Below, one piece after another: positions 8,972 through 16,935 of a stretch of DNA of 64,000 nt (within the stretch, counting starts at the first letter, position 1; every line of letters begins with the position of its first letter). The notes under the pieces were generated by a model. It did no database searches. It was not told where the DNA came from and worked only from the letters and a program-made list of their open reading frames with translations. Source of the stretch: FEN-680 sp036845225 (GTDB taxonomy: Bacteria > Actinomycetota > Geothermincolia > Fen-727 > Anoxymicrobiaceae); the NCBI GenBank assembly GCA_036845225.1, contig DAIUEJ010000003.1:40514-104513 (forward strand). Direction: 5' to 3'. The position numbers and the translations under genes were made by a program.

Positions 8972-10212
8972 CTCTTCTTCTTTTTCTTCTTCCCGCTCCC
9001 GGGACCCTTGGTCCGTGACTTGGCCTGGCTCTTGGAGGTCGGCGCGCCCTGAGGCTTCGGTTTCGGCTTCGGTTTCGGGGAGGCGGCCTTGTCTGCGGGC
9101 TCGACCGCGGCAGGCTTCGGCATCGGCTTCGCCTGAGGCCTGGCGGGCGGAGCCGCCGCTTTCTTCTGCGCCTGCGCGTTCGCCGCAGCCGGCTTCTTTC
9201 CCGCGGGCTGCGCCGGCTTCGCCTTGGGCACTGTGCCCTTCGGCATCGGTGCTTCGATAACGCCCCCTGCCGTGACCCTGGCATCGCGGGTCTGGCGCCT
9301 CTGCGCCTGCTCGCGGTAAGCCTTGTACTTGGGCTCCGTCTCCTTCCACATGGCGAGGATCGGAGGCGCCAGGATGATGCTCGAGTAAGTGCCGGCCAGC
9401 ACCCCGATGAACAACGGGAACGCGAACGCTGTCAGCGTCGGCCCGCCGAAGATCAGGATCGAGAGGATCGGTATCAAGGTTATCAGGGAGGTGTTGATCG
9501 AGCGGCCCAGCACCTGGTTGACCGAGTCGTTCACCACGTCCGAGTAGGTCTGGCGGCTCTGCCTGGTCAGCAGGTCGCCGTTCTCCTTGATGCGGTCGAA
9601 TATCACGATGGTGTCATAGAGCGAATAACCAAGGATCGTCAGCACTGCGATCACAGTGGCAGGCGTCACCTGCCTGCCTAGCAGCGCATAGACTCCTATT
9701 GTTATCACGGAGTCATGGATTATCTCGATGACTGCTGTTACCGCCATCTTGAACTCGAACCGCACGCTGACATAGACCAGCACCGCGGCGATGAAGATGA
9801 GCAGGGCGATGATTGCCTGCCTGCTCACCTGGGCGCCCCACCCCGGGCCCACATTGTTGATGCCGAGGACCTCCACGAGGTTGGCTTTGGTTTTGAGCGC
9901 GTCGGTGAGTTGCGCCTTCTTGGCGTCGTCAAGCTTCGGTACTCTGATGACGAACTGGTTGTTCCCGGACACCTGTATCTGGGCTGTTGAGAAACCCACC
10001 GAGCTCGTGGCATCCCGCACCACGCTGATGCTGGTGCCCGGCTTCACCTTGACGTCCAGCTCCGTGCCCCCGGTGAAGTCGATGCCGAAATTCAGGCCGC
10101 GTACGATCAGGGCGATTATGGCCACGAGCATGACGATGCCCGAGATGGTGAACCAGACGTACCTGTGGCCGATGAAGTCAAAGTGCTCGGGGCGCCTGGG
10201 GATGAGCCTCAA
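8968..10212 (-). CDS. secF: protein translocase subunit SecF with long basic tail
   Basis: SecF pairs with SecD in the membrane and uses the proton-motive force to help preproteins leave SecYEG. The first membrane helix is at about residues 20-38, followed by the diagnostic LNFGIDFTGGTELDVKV. The last five helices lie around 140-290 and include the LGYSLYDTIVIFDRIKEN signature. About the last 105 residues are a low-complexity tail rich in Lys, Pro and Ala (KPKPKPKP-type runs) that ends in GKKKKKKR, far beyond the usual SecF end. The TTG start overlaps the secD stop (TTGA). The tail should lie in the cytoplasm. The neighbouring YajC carries an equally long acidic tail. Confidence 0.96.
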   Translation of the reverse strand: MRLIPRRPEHFDFIGHRYVWFTISGIVMLVAIIALIVRGLNFGIDFTGGTELDVKVKPGTSISVVRDATSSVGFSTAQIQVSGNNQFVIRVPKLDDAKKAQLTDALKTKANLVEVLGINNVGPGWGAQVSRQAIIALLIFIAAVLVYVSVRFEFKMAVTAVIEIIHDSVITIGVYALLGRQVTPATVIAVLTILGYSLYDTIVIFDRIKENGDLLTRQSRQTYSDVVNDSVNQVLGRSINTSLITLIPILSILIFGGPTLTAFAFPLFIGVLAGTYSSIILAPPILAMWKETEPKYKAYREQAQRRQTRDARVTAGGVIEAPMPKGTVPKAKPAQPAGKKPAAANAQAQKKAAAPPARPQAKPMPKPAAVEPADKAASPKPKPKPKPQGAPTSKSQAKSRTKGPGSGKKKKKKR

Positions 10213-11582
10213 CCGGCATCACCGCCCTCCGACGCCGCCGGGAGCCTTACCCCGATCGCGGCGGGTCTCTCGAAGAACTTGCGCTCCGCGAGGAGCGAGG
10301 TGAGAGGCCTCACGAAGAAGTACGAGATGAACACGTCGAAGATGGTCGCTATCCCCAGCGTCAGAGCGAAGCCTTTCACCGAGCCGATGGCGAACAGGTA
10401 CAGGATTGCGGCGGCGGCGAAAGACACCGTGTCTGCCGCGACTATGGTGCGGAACGCGGACTTGTAGGCCGTCTCGACCGACGAGCGCATGCTCCTTCCC
10501 GCCTTGACGTCCTCTTTCAAGCGCTCGAAGAAGACGACGCTCGAGTCCCCGGCGATACCGATGGACACAATTATTCCAGCCACCCCCGCGAGGGTCAGGA
10601 CCCAGAAGTTGTTGAGGACGCATATGAAGCCGTACAGCAGCCCGCCGAACACGATGAGGCCCAGGCAGGCTACGATGCCCAGCACACGGTAGTAGAGGAG
10701 CATGAACAGCGCGACCACCGCGAGGCCTATCACGCCCGCGAGGAGCCCCTTGTTCAGCGAGTCGCGGCCCAGAGTGGCGGTCACGTCGTTCTCGGTCAGC
10801 AGCTTCAGCTCGACCGGCAGGGCGCCGGTGTTGATGACGATGGCAAGGTCCTTGGCCTGCTGGTCGGTGAAGTTGCCGCTGATGTTGCCCTTGCCCTCGG
10901 TTATAGCGTCCTTGATGTTGGGGGCCGACTCGACCTTGTAGTCGAGGACGATCGCCAGCTGCTTATTGACGTTGGCCGTAGTGAGGTCGGCGAACTTCTT
11001 GGTGGCGTCACCGGTGAGGGTGAAGTCAACCTGCGGGGAACCGTTCTGCACCGAGACGACGGCGGTCTTTATGCCGTCACCAGTCAGCTGCGTCGGGCCG
11101 AGCTTGAGGTAGACCTTCTCCTTCTCTCCCTGGAACAGCAGGATTATCTCCTTGTCCGGCTGGCGCTGGTCGCCGGTGGACGCCTTCCAGCCCGCCTTGA
11201 GGGCGTCGCCCTCGGACTTGGACTCCGTGACCAGCCTGAACTGGAGCTGGGCGGTCTGGCCGACGAGGTCCTTCGCCCTGTTCGGGTCGTGGAGACCGGG
11301 CAGTTGGACCACCACGTTCTTGGTGCCCTGCGTGGTGATGTCGGGCTCGGACACGCCAAGCTTGTCGACCCTCTCCCTGATCTTATCGACGGTCTTCGCC
11401 AGCACCCCCGGGTCGAGGACCTTCCCCTTGGCCGGATGGGCCTCGTAGACGAGGCTGATGCCCCCCTGCAGGTCCAGGCCCAGCCTGGGCTTCAAGTCGA
11501 AGGCGAACTTCGCGGCTAACAGGCCCGCGAGTATCAGCAGCACCATGCCGATCGACAACAGGTTCTTGGTCTTCTTGCTCAA
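10209..11582 (-). CDS. secD: protein translocase subunit SecD
   Basis: SecD is the larger partner of SecF in the Sec accessory complex. This 457-residue protein has an N-terminal helix, then LGLDLQGGISLVYEA (the SecD D-L-Q-GG signature, about residues 35-50). A shortened periplasmic P1-like region follows, then GVAGIIVSIGIAGDSSVVFFERLKED (membrane motif D6, about 340-365). The length is typical of actinobacterial SecD, shorter than the enterobacterial form. The start is TTG at 11582 with GGAG about 7 nt upstream. It overlaps secF by 4 nt and lies 126 nt downstream of yajC; that gap carries GC-rich palindromes. Confidence 0.95.
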   Translation of the reverse strand: MSKKTKNLLSIGMVLLILAGLLAAKFAFDLKPRLGLDLQGGISLVYEAHPAKGKVLDPGVLAKTVDKIRERVDKLGVSEPDITTQGTKNVVVQLPGLHDPNRAKDLVGQTAQLQFRLVTESKSEGDALKAGWKASTGDQRQPDKEIILLFQGEKEKVYLKLGPTQLTGDGIKTAVVSVQNGSPQVDFTLTGDATKKFADLTTANVNKQLAIVLDYKVESAPNIKDAITEGKGNISGNFTDQQAKDLAIVINTGALPVELKLLTENDVTATLGRDSLNKGLLAGVIGLAVVALFMLLYYRVLGIVACLGLIVFGGLLYGFICVLNNFWVLTLAGVAGIIVSIGIAGDSSVVFFERLKEDVKAGRSMRSSVETAYKSAFRTIVAADTVSFAAAAILYLFAIGSVKGFALTLGIATIFDVFISYFFVRPLTSLLAERKFFERPAAIGVRLPAASEGGDAG

Positions 11583-11653
11583 TTCGGTCTCCAGTCCCTG
11601 CCGGGCAGATGCCCGTGTGTAAACCTTTCAATACTTGCTTCGCAACGGAAGAT

Positions 11654-11672
11654 CGCCGGCGAGACGCCGGCG
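11654..11672. repeat. GC palindrome, copy 2 (yajC-secD gap)
   Basis: CGCCGGCG - AGA - CGCCGGCG (11654-11661 and 11665-11672) is a perfect 8-bp stem. A second small palindrome GGACAGCGTGTCC lies near 11688-11700, between it and the yajC stop. Together they fill most of the 126-nt gap. It shares its core with the elements at 6752 and 45041. Confidence 0.75.
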
Positions 11673-11708
11673 CTACCAGGTTGGACGGGACAGCGTGTCC
11701 GGCGGTTC

Positions 11709-12242
11709 CTATTTTTTGCCCTTGTCACCCTCGCCTTCGGGGGTCTCCTCTTCGGGCTCAACCTCTTCGGCGGGCTCTTCCTCTTCCTCGACCTCTTCCC
11801 AGGCCTCTTCGTTCTCCTCGTACTCCTCGGCCTCTTCCTCGCCTTCCTCCAGCTCCTCGGGCTCCTCCTCTTCCTCCTCGGGCTCCGGCTCGTGGACGGT
11901 CAGGGAGCGGGCTATGGCCGACCTGCTGAAGGTCATGCGGACGCCTTTGTCCACCTCGATGACCACCTTGTCCTCCGTGAGCTTCTTGATGACGCCGTGG
12001 ATGCCGCCGATGGTGACGACCTCATCGCCCTTCTGGAGTTCGCTCAAGAGCTTCTGCGCCTCCTGGGCCTTCTTCCTCTGAGGGCGGTAGAGGACGAAGT
12101 ACATCACTACGAACATGAGGCCCAGGATGACCCAGAGGCCCCAGGCACCGAAGCCCGAGGTAGTGCTCTTGGTCGGGGCCGTCGCCGCCACCGCAATCCC
12201 CGGATGGGCTGCTATCAACCCGTAGAGGAACATCATTTTCAT
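11709..12242 (-). CDS. yajC: Sec accessory protein YajC with long acidic tail
   Basis: YajC is a small single-pass membrane protein that associates with SecDF. The 177-residue product has a hydrophobic N-terminal region and a main helix WGLWVILGLMFVVMYFVLY (about residues 33-51). RPQRKKAQE and the conserved core LQKGDEVVTIGGIHGVI follow. The last 60 or so residues are almost only Glu with Pro, Gly and Val, unlike the usual 85-120 residue YajC. Three closely spaced ATG codons (12242, 12236, 12233) could start it; I prefer 12242, just after GAAAGGGA. It heads the yajC-secD-secF-rel segment and has its own likely promoter overlapping the tgt 3' end. Confidence 0.93.
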   Translation of the reverse strand: MKMMFLYGLIAAHPGIAVAATAPTKSTTSGFGAWGLWVILGLMFVVMYFVLYRPQRKKAQEAQKLLSELQKGDEVVTIGGIHGVIKKLTEDKVVIEVDKGVRMTFSRSAIARSLTVHEPEPEEEEEEPEELEEGEEEAEEYEENEEAWEEVEEEEEPAEEVEPEEETPEGEGDKGKK

Positions 12243-12287
12243 CAATCCCTTTCGGACGTTTCGTCCAGTAAGATGCAAATCCCAACT

Positions 12288-12316
12288 ATCATAATAGATG
12301 AGTTGCCCTTTGTCAT
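12288..12316 (-). promoter_or_regulatory. probable promoter of yajC-secDF
   Basis: On the minus strand TATGAT (-10, 12288-12293) and ATGACA (-35, 12311-12316) are separated by exactly 17 nt. It overlaps the last codons of tgt. The leader contains a small hairpin GGACGAAACGTCC (about 12254-12266) before the start codon. Confidence 0.55.
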
Positions 12317-13446
12317 TCGGCCCGGGCAACGTCACGCAGGTCGGCCAGGTACTCAGTCACGCCTCCCGCCTCGATGGCCGACCGGAGTTCTTCCGTAAGC
12401 CGTGCGAGCTGGAACAGGTTGTGGACCGTGAGGAGGTGGAACCCCAGGATCTCCTTTGCCATGACGAGGTGCCTCAGGTACGCCCTCGAGAAGTTCGCGC
12501 AGGCGTAGCAGCCGCAGGTCTCATCCAGGGGGCCGTAGTCCTGGCGGAATGCCGCATTCCTCAAGTTGATCCTCTTCGAGGCTACCAGGGCCGACGCGTT
12601 GCGCGCAATGCGCGTCGGCAATACCGAATCGAACATGTCTATGCCCAGGGCCGCGGACTCGGCGAGGCCCAGCGGGTCGCCTACGCCCATCAGGTATCGC
12701 GGCTTCTCCCTGGGCAGGTTCTCGAGTGTCACCGCGATCAGCTCGAGCATCATCTCGCGCGGCTCGCCGACGGAGAGTCCGCCCAGGCCGTATCCTTCAA
12801 ACCCCAGTTCGGCCATTGCGGAGGCGCTCTGGCGCCGCAGGTCGGCGAACGCTCCGCCCTGCACGATCCCGAACAGCGCCTGGCGCGGGTCTTCGTGGGC
12901 GGCGAGGCAGCGGCCGGCCCAGTCGAGGTTGAGCGAGACGGAGCGCCACACCCGCTCGCGCTCGGAAGGGTAAGGGAGGCACTCGTCGAGGGCCATCGCG
13001 ATGTCGGCCCCGAGCGCCGATTGAGCGCGCATGGAGTCCTCCGGGCTAAGAAAGACCTCGGTGCCGTCGAGGTGCGAGCGGAAACTGGCGCCCTCCGGCG
13101 TGATCTTCACGTCCTTGCCGAGGCTCATCACCTGGTAGCCGCCCGAGTCTGTGAGGATGCTCCCGCTCCAGGACATGAAGCGGTGGAGCCCGCCTGCGCC
13201 CGCGATGACGTCCACCCCCGGCCGCAGCCAGAGGTGGTACGCGTTCGCGAGCACCATCTCGAAGGAGAGCCCGGCGACCTCGTCCGGGGTCATCGCCTTC
13301 ACGGTCGCCTGGGTGGCGACGGGCATGAAACACGGCGTGCGGACCTGCCCGTGGGGCGTGGTGATGAGCCCGGCCCGCGCGCCGGTCCTCGCGTCGCGAG
13401 CGGTTATCTCGAATGAAAACCCCGGGGGGCCGTCGGGTGCGTTCAT
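12313..13446 (-). CDS. tgt: queuine/preQ1 tRNA-guanine transglycosylase
   Basis: TGT swaps the wobble guanine of GUN-anticodon tRNAs for preQ1. The 377-residue protein has the base-binding and catalytic segments: MPVATQATVKAMTPDEV, the ILTDSGGYQVMSLG motif (first catalytic Asp; Tyr and Met in place of the more usual Phe and Phe) and HLDGTEVFLSPEDSM. The second catalytic Asp lies in FDSVLPTRIARN, and the zinc ligands in CGCYACANFSRAYLRHL. The ATG at 13446 overlaps the queA stop (ATGA), so the two queuosine genes are translationally coupled. queH is just upstream of queA, giving a three-gene queuosine module. Confidence 0.97.
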   Translation of the reverse strand: MNAPDGPPGFSFEITARDARTGARAGLITTPHGQVRTPCFMPVATQATVKAMTPDEVAGLSFEMVLANAYHLWLRPGVDVIAGAGGLHRFMSWSGSILTDSGGYQVMSLGKDVKITPEGASFRSHLDGTEVFLSPEDSMRAQSALGADIAMALDECLPYPSERERVWRSVSLNLDWAGRCLAAHEDPRQALFGIVQGGAFADLRRQSASAMAELGFEGYGLGGLSVGEPREMMLELIAVTLENLPREKPRYLMGVGDPLGLAESAALGIDMFDSVLPTRIARNASALVASKRINLRNAAFRQDYGPLDETCGCYACANFSRAYLRHLVMAKEILGFHLLTVHNLFQLARLTEELRSAIEAGGVTEYLADLRDVARAE

Positions 13447-14498
13447 AGCACCAGCATAGCATCACCAAAGGAATAGAAGCGGTAGCGCTCGCGCGCGGCC
13501 TCCTCGTACGCGCGAAGGACAAAGTCGGTCCCGCCGAACGCGCACACGAGCATGAGCAGGGTCGAGCGCGGGAAGTGGAAGTTCGTGATGAGCGCGTCCA
13601 CGGCTTTGAACGCGTAGCCCGGAGTGATGAACAGGTCCGTGCGACCGTGGCCCGCCGCGACCGTGCCGTCGTCCGATGCGCACGTCTCCAGGACCCGGAC
13701 CGAGGTGGTGCCGACCGCGACGACCCTGCCGCCGCGCCGCCTCGCCTCGTTGGCGGTCGCCGCGCAGCGCTCGTCCATGGAGAACCACTCGGTGTGCATC
13801 CGGTGGTCCTCCACGTCCTCTTCGCGCACCGGGATGAAGGTGTCCATCCCGACGGCCAGCTCCAGGCGGGCCGTCAGGACTCCTTTGGCGGCGAGGCGGT
13901 CGAGCACGTCCGGCGTGAAATGGAGGCCGGCGGTCGGGGCTGCCGACGAGAGCTCTCTTTCAGCGTAGACGGTCTGGTAGCGCTCGGAGTCGGGCAGCTC
14001 GTGAGTGATGTATGGAGGCAGCGGTACCTCGCCGCAGGCGTCGATCGCGGCCTGCACGTCCCCGCCCGCCGCAGACAGCTCTACCATCACGATGCCATCG
14101 TCGGGCCCGCCGATGACGTCGGCTTCCAGGACCCCATCGGCGAAAGATATCTTCACGCCGGGCCTCAACGCCGCTCCGCGGGTCATGGCCTTCCAGCGGT
14201 TGCCCGAAAACGCACCACCGGTGCCTGACCCCAGTGGTGCATTTTCGAGGAGCAGGAGCTCGACCGCGCCCCCGGACGGCTCCTTCTTCCCGTGGAGCCT
14301 CGCGGGCAGGACCCTGGTGCTGTTGACCACCAGGGCGTCACCCTCGCGCAGCAGTTCCGGCAGGTCGCGGAAGACGTGGTGAGTGACGCGCCGGGTGGCG
14401 CGGTCCAGCACCATGAGCCTGCTGGAGTCGCGTTCCGGGAGCGGGTCCTGGGCGATGAGTCCTGGCGGAAGGTCGTAGTCGAAGATGGATGTCTTCAT
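13443..14498 (-). CDS. queA: S-adenosylmethionine:tRNA ribosyltransferase-isomerase
   Basis: QueA adds the epoxycyclopentane ring to preQ1 in tRNA, giving epoxyqueuosine. The 351-residue protein has the usual start MKTSIFDYDLPPGLIAQ and the landmarks LVVNSTRVLPARL, PLPPYI and GLHFTPDVLDRL. The C-terminal TSVRVLE and LITNFHFPRSTLLMLVCAF are also present. Residues about 85-99 (ENAPLGSGTGGAFSG) are not expected for the family, whose beta strand normally runs straight from VELLLLE to NRWxAM. This segment is exactly a palindromic repeat at 14205-14247, read in frame. I chose the ATG at 14498, which overlaps the queH stop. Confidence 0.96.
   Translation of the reverse strand: MKTSIFDYDLPPGLIAQDPLPERDSSRLMVLDRATRRVTHHVFRDLPELLREGDALVVNSTRVLPARLHGKKEPSGGAVELLLLENAPLGSGTGGAFSGNRWKAMTRGAALRPGVKISFADGVLEADVIGGPDDGIVMVELSAAGGDVQAAIDACGEVPLPPYITHELPDSERYQTVYAERELSSAAPTAGLHFTPDVLDRLAAKGVLTARLELAVGMDTFIPVREEDVEDHRMHTEWFSMDERCAATANEARRRGGRVVAVGTTSVRVLETCASDDGTVAAGHGRTDLFITPGYAFKAVDALITNFHFPRSTLLMLVCAFGGTDFVLRAYEEAARERYRFYSFGDAMLVL
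14205..14247 (-). repeat. GGGGTCAGGC palindrome copy inside queA
   Basis: Arms of 14 nt (CGAAAACGCACCAC, 14205-14218, and GTGGTGCATTTTCG, 14234-14247) pair with a single mismatch around a loop that holds the family core TGCCTGACCCC. It lies in the coding frame of queA without a stop or frameshift and encodes about 14 extra residues. Confidence 0.8.
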
Positions 14499-15079
14499 CG
14501 GCGGGGCGGGTCGCTCTTCTGGTAGCGCTCTTTCTCGCTGTACACGCAGCCGCAATAGGACTGCCGGTACATGCCTTGCCGGTGGGACTCCTCGACCGAC
14601 TCACGGTAGCCGCCGCTCATGTCCTCGAAGATGAAATGCACCCCGTGCTCGAAGGCCGCGGCCTCTCCCGCCTCGCGGATGAGGGCCTGGTCCTGGTAGG
14701 GGCTGACCAGCAGCGTGGTGGTGAAGGTAGCGATGCCGAGCCTGCGAGCCTCAGAGGCGGCGCGGCCCAGGCGCAGCGCGAAACAGCGGGAGCACCGACT
14801 CGCGGCATCAGGCTCTCCCGCGACGCCGGCCTGCCCTGGAGCCACCTCGGCCAGGAAGCGCTCCATCTCGTACGGGCCGGCGCGCAGCGACAGCCCCTCC
14901 TTCCCGCAGAAGTCGACGACGGCGAAGTACCTTTCCCGGTACTCGCGGAACGGGTGGATGTTCGGGTTGTAGAAGAAGGGCACAACTTCCAGGCCGCGCT
15001 CCCGCAACAGCACGAGCGGCTGGATCAGGCACGGGGCGCAGCAGGTGTGGAGGAGTACTCTCGTGTCGCTAACGGCCAT
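14495..15079 (-). CDS. queH: epoxyqueuosine reductase QueH
   Basis: QueH (formerly DUF208) is the non-orthologous replacement for QueG and reduces epoxyqueuosine to queuosine, using an iron-sulfur cluster and a second metal. The 194-residue protein has all expected cysteine motifs: LLHTCCAPC near the N-terminus, RCSRCFALRL in the middle and SYCGCVYSEKE near the end. The FYNPNIHPFREYRERY segment is also characteristic. It is immediately upstream of queA with a 4-nt overlap, which independently supports the role. It starts with ATG at 15079, 13 nt downstream of ruvB. Confidence 0.95.
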   Translation of the reverse strand: MAVSDTRVLLHTCCAPCLIQPLVLLRERGLEVVPFFYNPNIHPFREYRERYFAVVDFCGKEGLSLRAGPYEMERFLAEVAPGQAGVAGEPDAASRCSRCFALRLGRAASEARRLGIATFTTTLLVSPYQDQALIREAGEAAAFEHGVHFIFEDMSGGYRESVEESHRQGMYRQSYCGCVYSEKERYQKSDPPRR

Positions 15080-15091
15080 CTTGCATCGCCC

Positions 15092-16135
15092 TCAGAACAG
15101 GCTCTCCCTCTCGCCGCTGGTGCCTGGCTCGCGCCCCAGGTGCTTGAAAGCGCGGGGCGTCGCCACGCGTCCCCTCGGGGTGCGCTTCAGGAACCCGATC
15201 TGCATGAGGTAGGGCTCGTAGACCTCCTCAAGTGTGTCAGACTCCTCGCCGACCGCCGCCGCCAGCGTCTTGAGCCCTACGGGGCCCCCCGAGAACTTGT
15301 CGATTATCGCGGATAGCACCGCCTGGTCGAGCACGTCCAGCCCCATGTCGTCGATCTGCAGCATCTCCATGGCGCTGGCCGCGACATCTCCGGTGACGAC
15401 GTTGTCCGCCTCCACCTCGGCGTAGTCCCTCACGCGCTTGAGCAGGCGGTTCGCGACGCGCGGGGTGCCCCGCGACCGCCGTGCGATCTCGTGGGCTCCC
15501 GTCTCGTCGACGCTGATCTTCAGGATGGCCGCGGCGCGGTTCACGATCTGTTCCATCTCGTCCACTGGGTAGTAGTCGAGGCGGCACGAGACGCCGAAAC
15601 GCGTCAGCAGCGGCGCGGTCATCAGGCCCACCCGCGTGGTCGCCCCGATGAGCGTGAACCTCGGCAGCGGCAGTCTGACGTCCCTCGCGCCCGGGCCTTT
15701 CCCGATGATGATGTCGATCTGGAAGTCTTCCATGGCGGGGTAGAGTATCTCCTCCACCGTGCGGGGCAGGCGGTGGATCTCGTCGATGAAAAGCACCTCG
15801 TTCTGCTCGAGGTTTGTGAGGATCGCCGCGAGGTCTCCCTGGCGCTCGAGCGCGGGCCCGCTGGTCGAGCGCGTGTTGACCCCGAGCTCGTTGGATATTA
15901 TCGCGGCAAGCGTCGTCTTGCCGAGCCCCGGCGGCCCGGAGAGCAGGACGTGGTCGAGCACCTCACCCCTGTTCTTCGCGGCCTCGATGAATATGCGGAG
16001 CTGCTCCTTGTTGGCGGACTGGCCTATGAACTCGGCCAGGGTGCGAGGGCGCAGGGTGAGGTCGAGGGCTTTGTCCTCCGCGGACAGCGCCTCCCCCGCC
16101 AGTCCCCTGCTGTGCTCTTCAGCCGTCAATCTCAC
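15092..16135 (-). CDS. ruvB: Holliday junction branch migration helicase RuvB
   Basis: RuvB is the hexameric AAA+ motor that, with RuvA, drives branch migration at Holliday junctions. The 347-residue protein has LRPRTLAEFIGQ, the Walker A motif LLSGPPGLGKTTLA (about residues 64-77), the Walker B motif VLFIDEIHRL, sensor 1 IGATTRVGLM and the arginine-finger region LLTRFGVSCRLDYY. The C-terminal winged helix contains GGPVGLKTLA. The GTG at 16135 is used here, but a TTG at 16129 is better spaced from the GAGGAG purine run. It follows ruvA after a 38-nt gap filled by a palindromic repeat. Confidence 0.97.
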   Translation of the reverse strand: MRLTAEEHSRGLAGEALSAEDKALDLTLRPRTLAEFIGQSANKEQLRIFIEAAKNRGEVLDHVLLSGPPGLGKTTLAAIISNELGVNTRSTSGPALERQGDLAAILTNLEQNEVLFIDEIHRLPRTVEEILYPAMEDFQIDIIIGKGPGARDVRLPLPRFTLIGATTRVGLMTAPLLTRFGVSCRLDYYPVDEMEQIVNRAAAILKISVDETGAHEIARRSRGTPRVANRLLKRVRDYAEVEADNVVTGDVAASAMEMLQIDDMGLDVLDQAVLSAIIDKFSGGPVGLKTLAAAVGEESDTLEEVYEPYLMQIGFLKRTPRGRVATPRAFKHLGREPGTSGERESLF

Positions 16136-16142
16136 TCCTCAT

Positions 16143-16169
16143 GCAAAAAGGTGCCTGGCCCCTTTTTGC
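16143..16169 (-). repeat. GGGGTCAG-type palindrome (ruvA-ruvB gap)
   Basis: GCAAAAAGG and CCTTTTTGC (16143-16151 and 16161-16169) are perfect 9-nt arms around a TGCCTGGCC core. On the minus strand it begins 4 nt past the ruvA stop codon. Confidence 0.85.
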
Positions 16170-16173
16170 GTTT

Positions 16174-16767
16174 TCAGCGGCCTCTCTGTTTCAAAGCGAA
16201 CTGGAGGAGCTCCTCTATGCCGGGCTCCTCACCGGATTTGAAAGGATACTTCTTGAGCATGTCGCTCGCCTCCAGGCGGGTGAAGCCGAGCGCGACCAGC
16301 GCCTCGGCCGCCTCCTCGAAAAGCATCTTCCCGTCGGCCGGCAGCCCCACTATATCTTCGGCCGAGGGCTCGACCTTGTCCTTCATCTCGAGCAGGAGCC
16401 TCTCCGCGCTCTTCTTGCCGACGCCGGGGATGATCGTAAGGGTGTCGGCGTCGCCGCTCCTGATCACGGCCTCGAACCGGTCGGGCGGGAATATCGACAG
16501 CACCGAGAGCGCCTTCTGCGCCCCGAACCCGGACACCGAGGTCAGCTTCACGAAGAGGTCGCGCGCCCTCGGCGTGTCGAAGCCGTAGAGCTGAAGGACG
16601 TCCTGCCGGACCAGCAGGTAAGTGTGAAGCGCGACGTCGCCTCCCGCCGCCGGGGCCCGGTCTATCGTTCCGGCCGGCGCCCGCACCTCGAGCCCGAGGC
16701 CGCCCACGAGCACCACGAGCCGGTCCGGCTCTTTCTCTAATATCTTGCCTTTGAGGTAAGCGATCAT
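16174..16767 (-). CDS. ruvA: Holliday junction DNA helicase subunit RuvA
   Basis: RuvA tetramers bind four-way junctions and load RuvB. The 197-residue protein begins MIAYLKGKILEKEPDRLVV (OB fold). It has helix-hairpin-helix segments near VSGFGAQKALSVL and IPGVGKKSAERLLLEMKDK, and a C-terminal RuvB-contacting three-helix domain (ALVALGFTRLEASDML). I chose the ATG at 16767. The only plausible ribosome-binding site, GGAG 8 nt upstream, lies inside the terminal repeat of the MITE-like element that abuts the gene. ruvC is on the other side of that element. Confidence 0.97.
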   Translation of the reverse strand: MIAYLKGKILEKEPDRLVVLVGGLGLEVRAPAGTIDRAPAAGGDVALHTYLLVRQDVLQLYGFDTPRARDLFVKLTSVSGFGAQKALSVLSIFPPDRFEAVIRSGDADTLTIIPGVGKKSAERLLLEMKDKVEPSAEDIVGLPADGKMLFEEAAEALVALGFTRLEASDMLKKYPFKSGEEPGIEELLQFALKQRGR

Positions 16768-16769
16768 CT

Positions 16770-16935
16770 TAGTGCTCCGTCCCATAGATACCTTGGCATT
16801 CGACCGCCGCGGCATCCGCTCCTGCCACGTTCCGCTCCCTCGGAGTACTCAGTGAGTACGACTCGCTCGCGCGCCTTGCAGGCGCGGCGCCCCGACACTC
16901 TCGGTGCGTCAAGTTACCTATGGGACGGAACACTA
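16770..16935. mobile_element. MITE-like element, copy 1 (166 nt, ruvC-ruvA gap)
   Basis: The element is bounded by terminal inverted repeats TAGTGCTCCGTCCCATAG and CTATGGGACGGAACACTA. The interior is GC-rich and has no open frame of note. Read on the minus strand, its first three bases TAG are the stop codon of ruvC, and its far end gives GGGACGGAGCACTAAG directly before the ruvA ATG. The whole length aligns with copy 3 (54863-55026) in reverse complement. No transposase is encoded, so it is non-autonomous at best. Confidence 0.85.

Noticed and set aside
7370..9052. 560-codon plus-strand open frame
   Set aside because: It is antisense to rel, whose protein carries all family motifs; the plus-strand translation is rich in Arg, Leu, Val and Asp with no recognisable domain, as expected of high-GC mirror frames.
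8971..9349. Upstream extension of the rel frame by 126 codons
   Set aside because: The extension overlaps the secF coding region and encodes low-complexity Arg/Glu/Gly sequence. The ATG at 8971 overlaps the secF stop and gives the normal Rel start.
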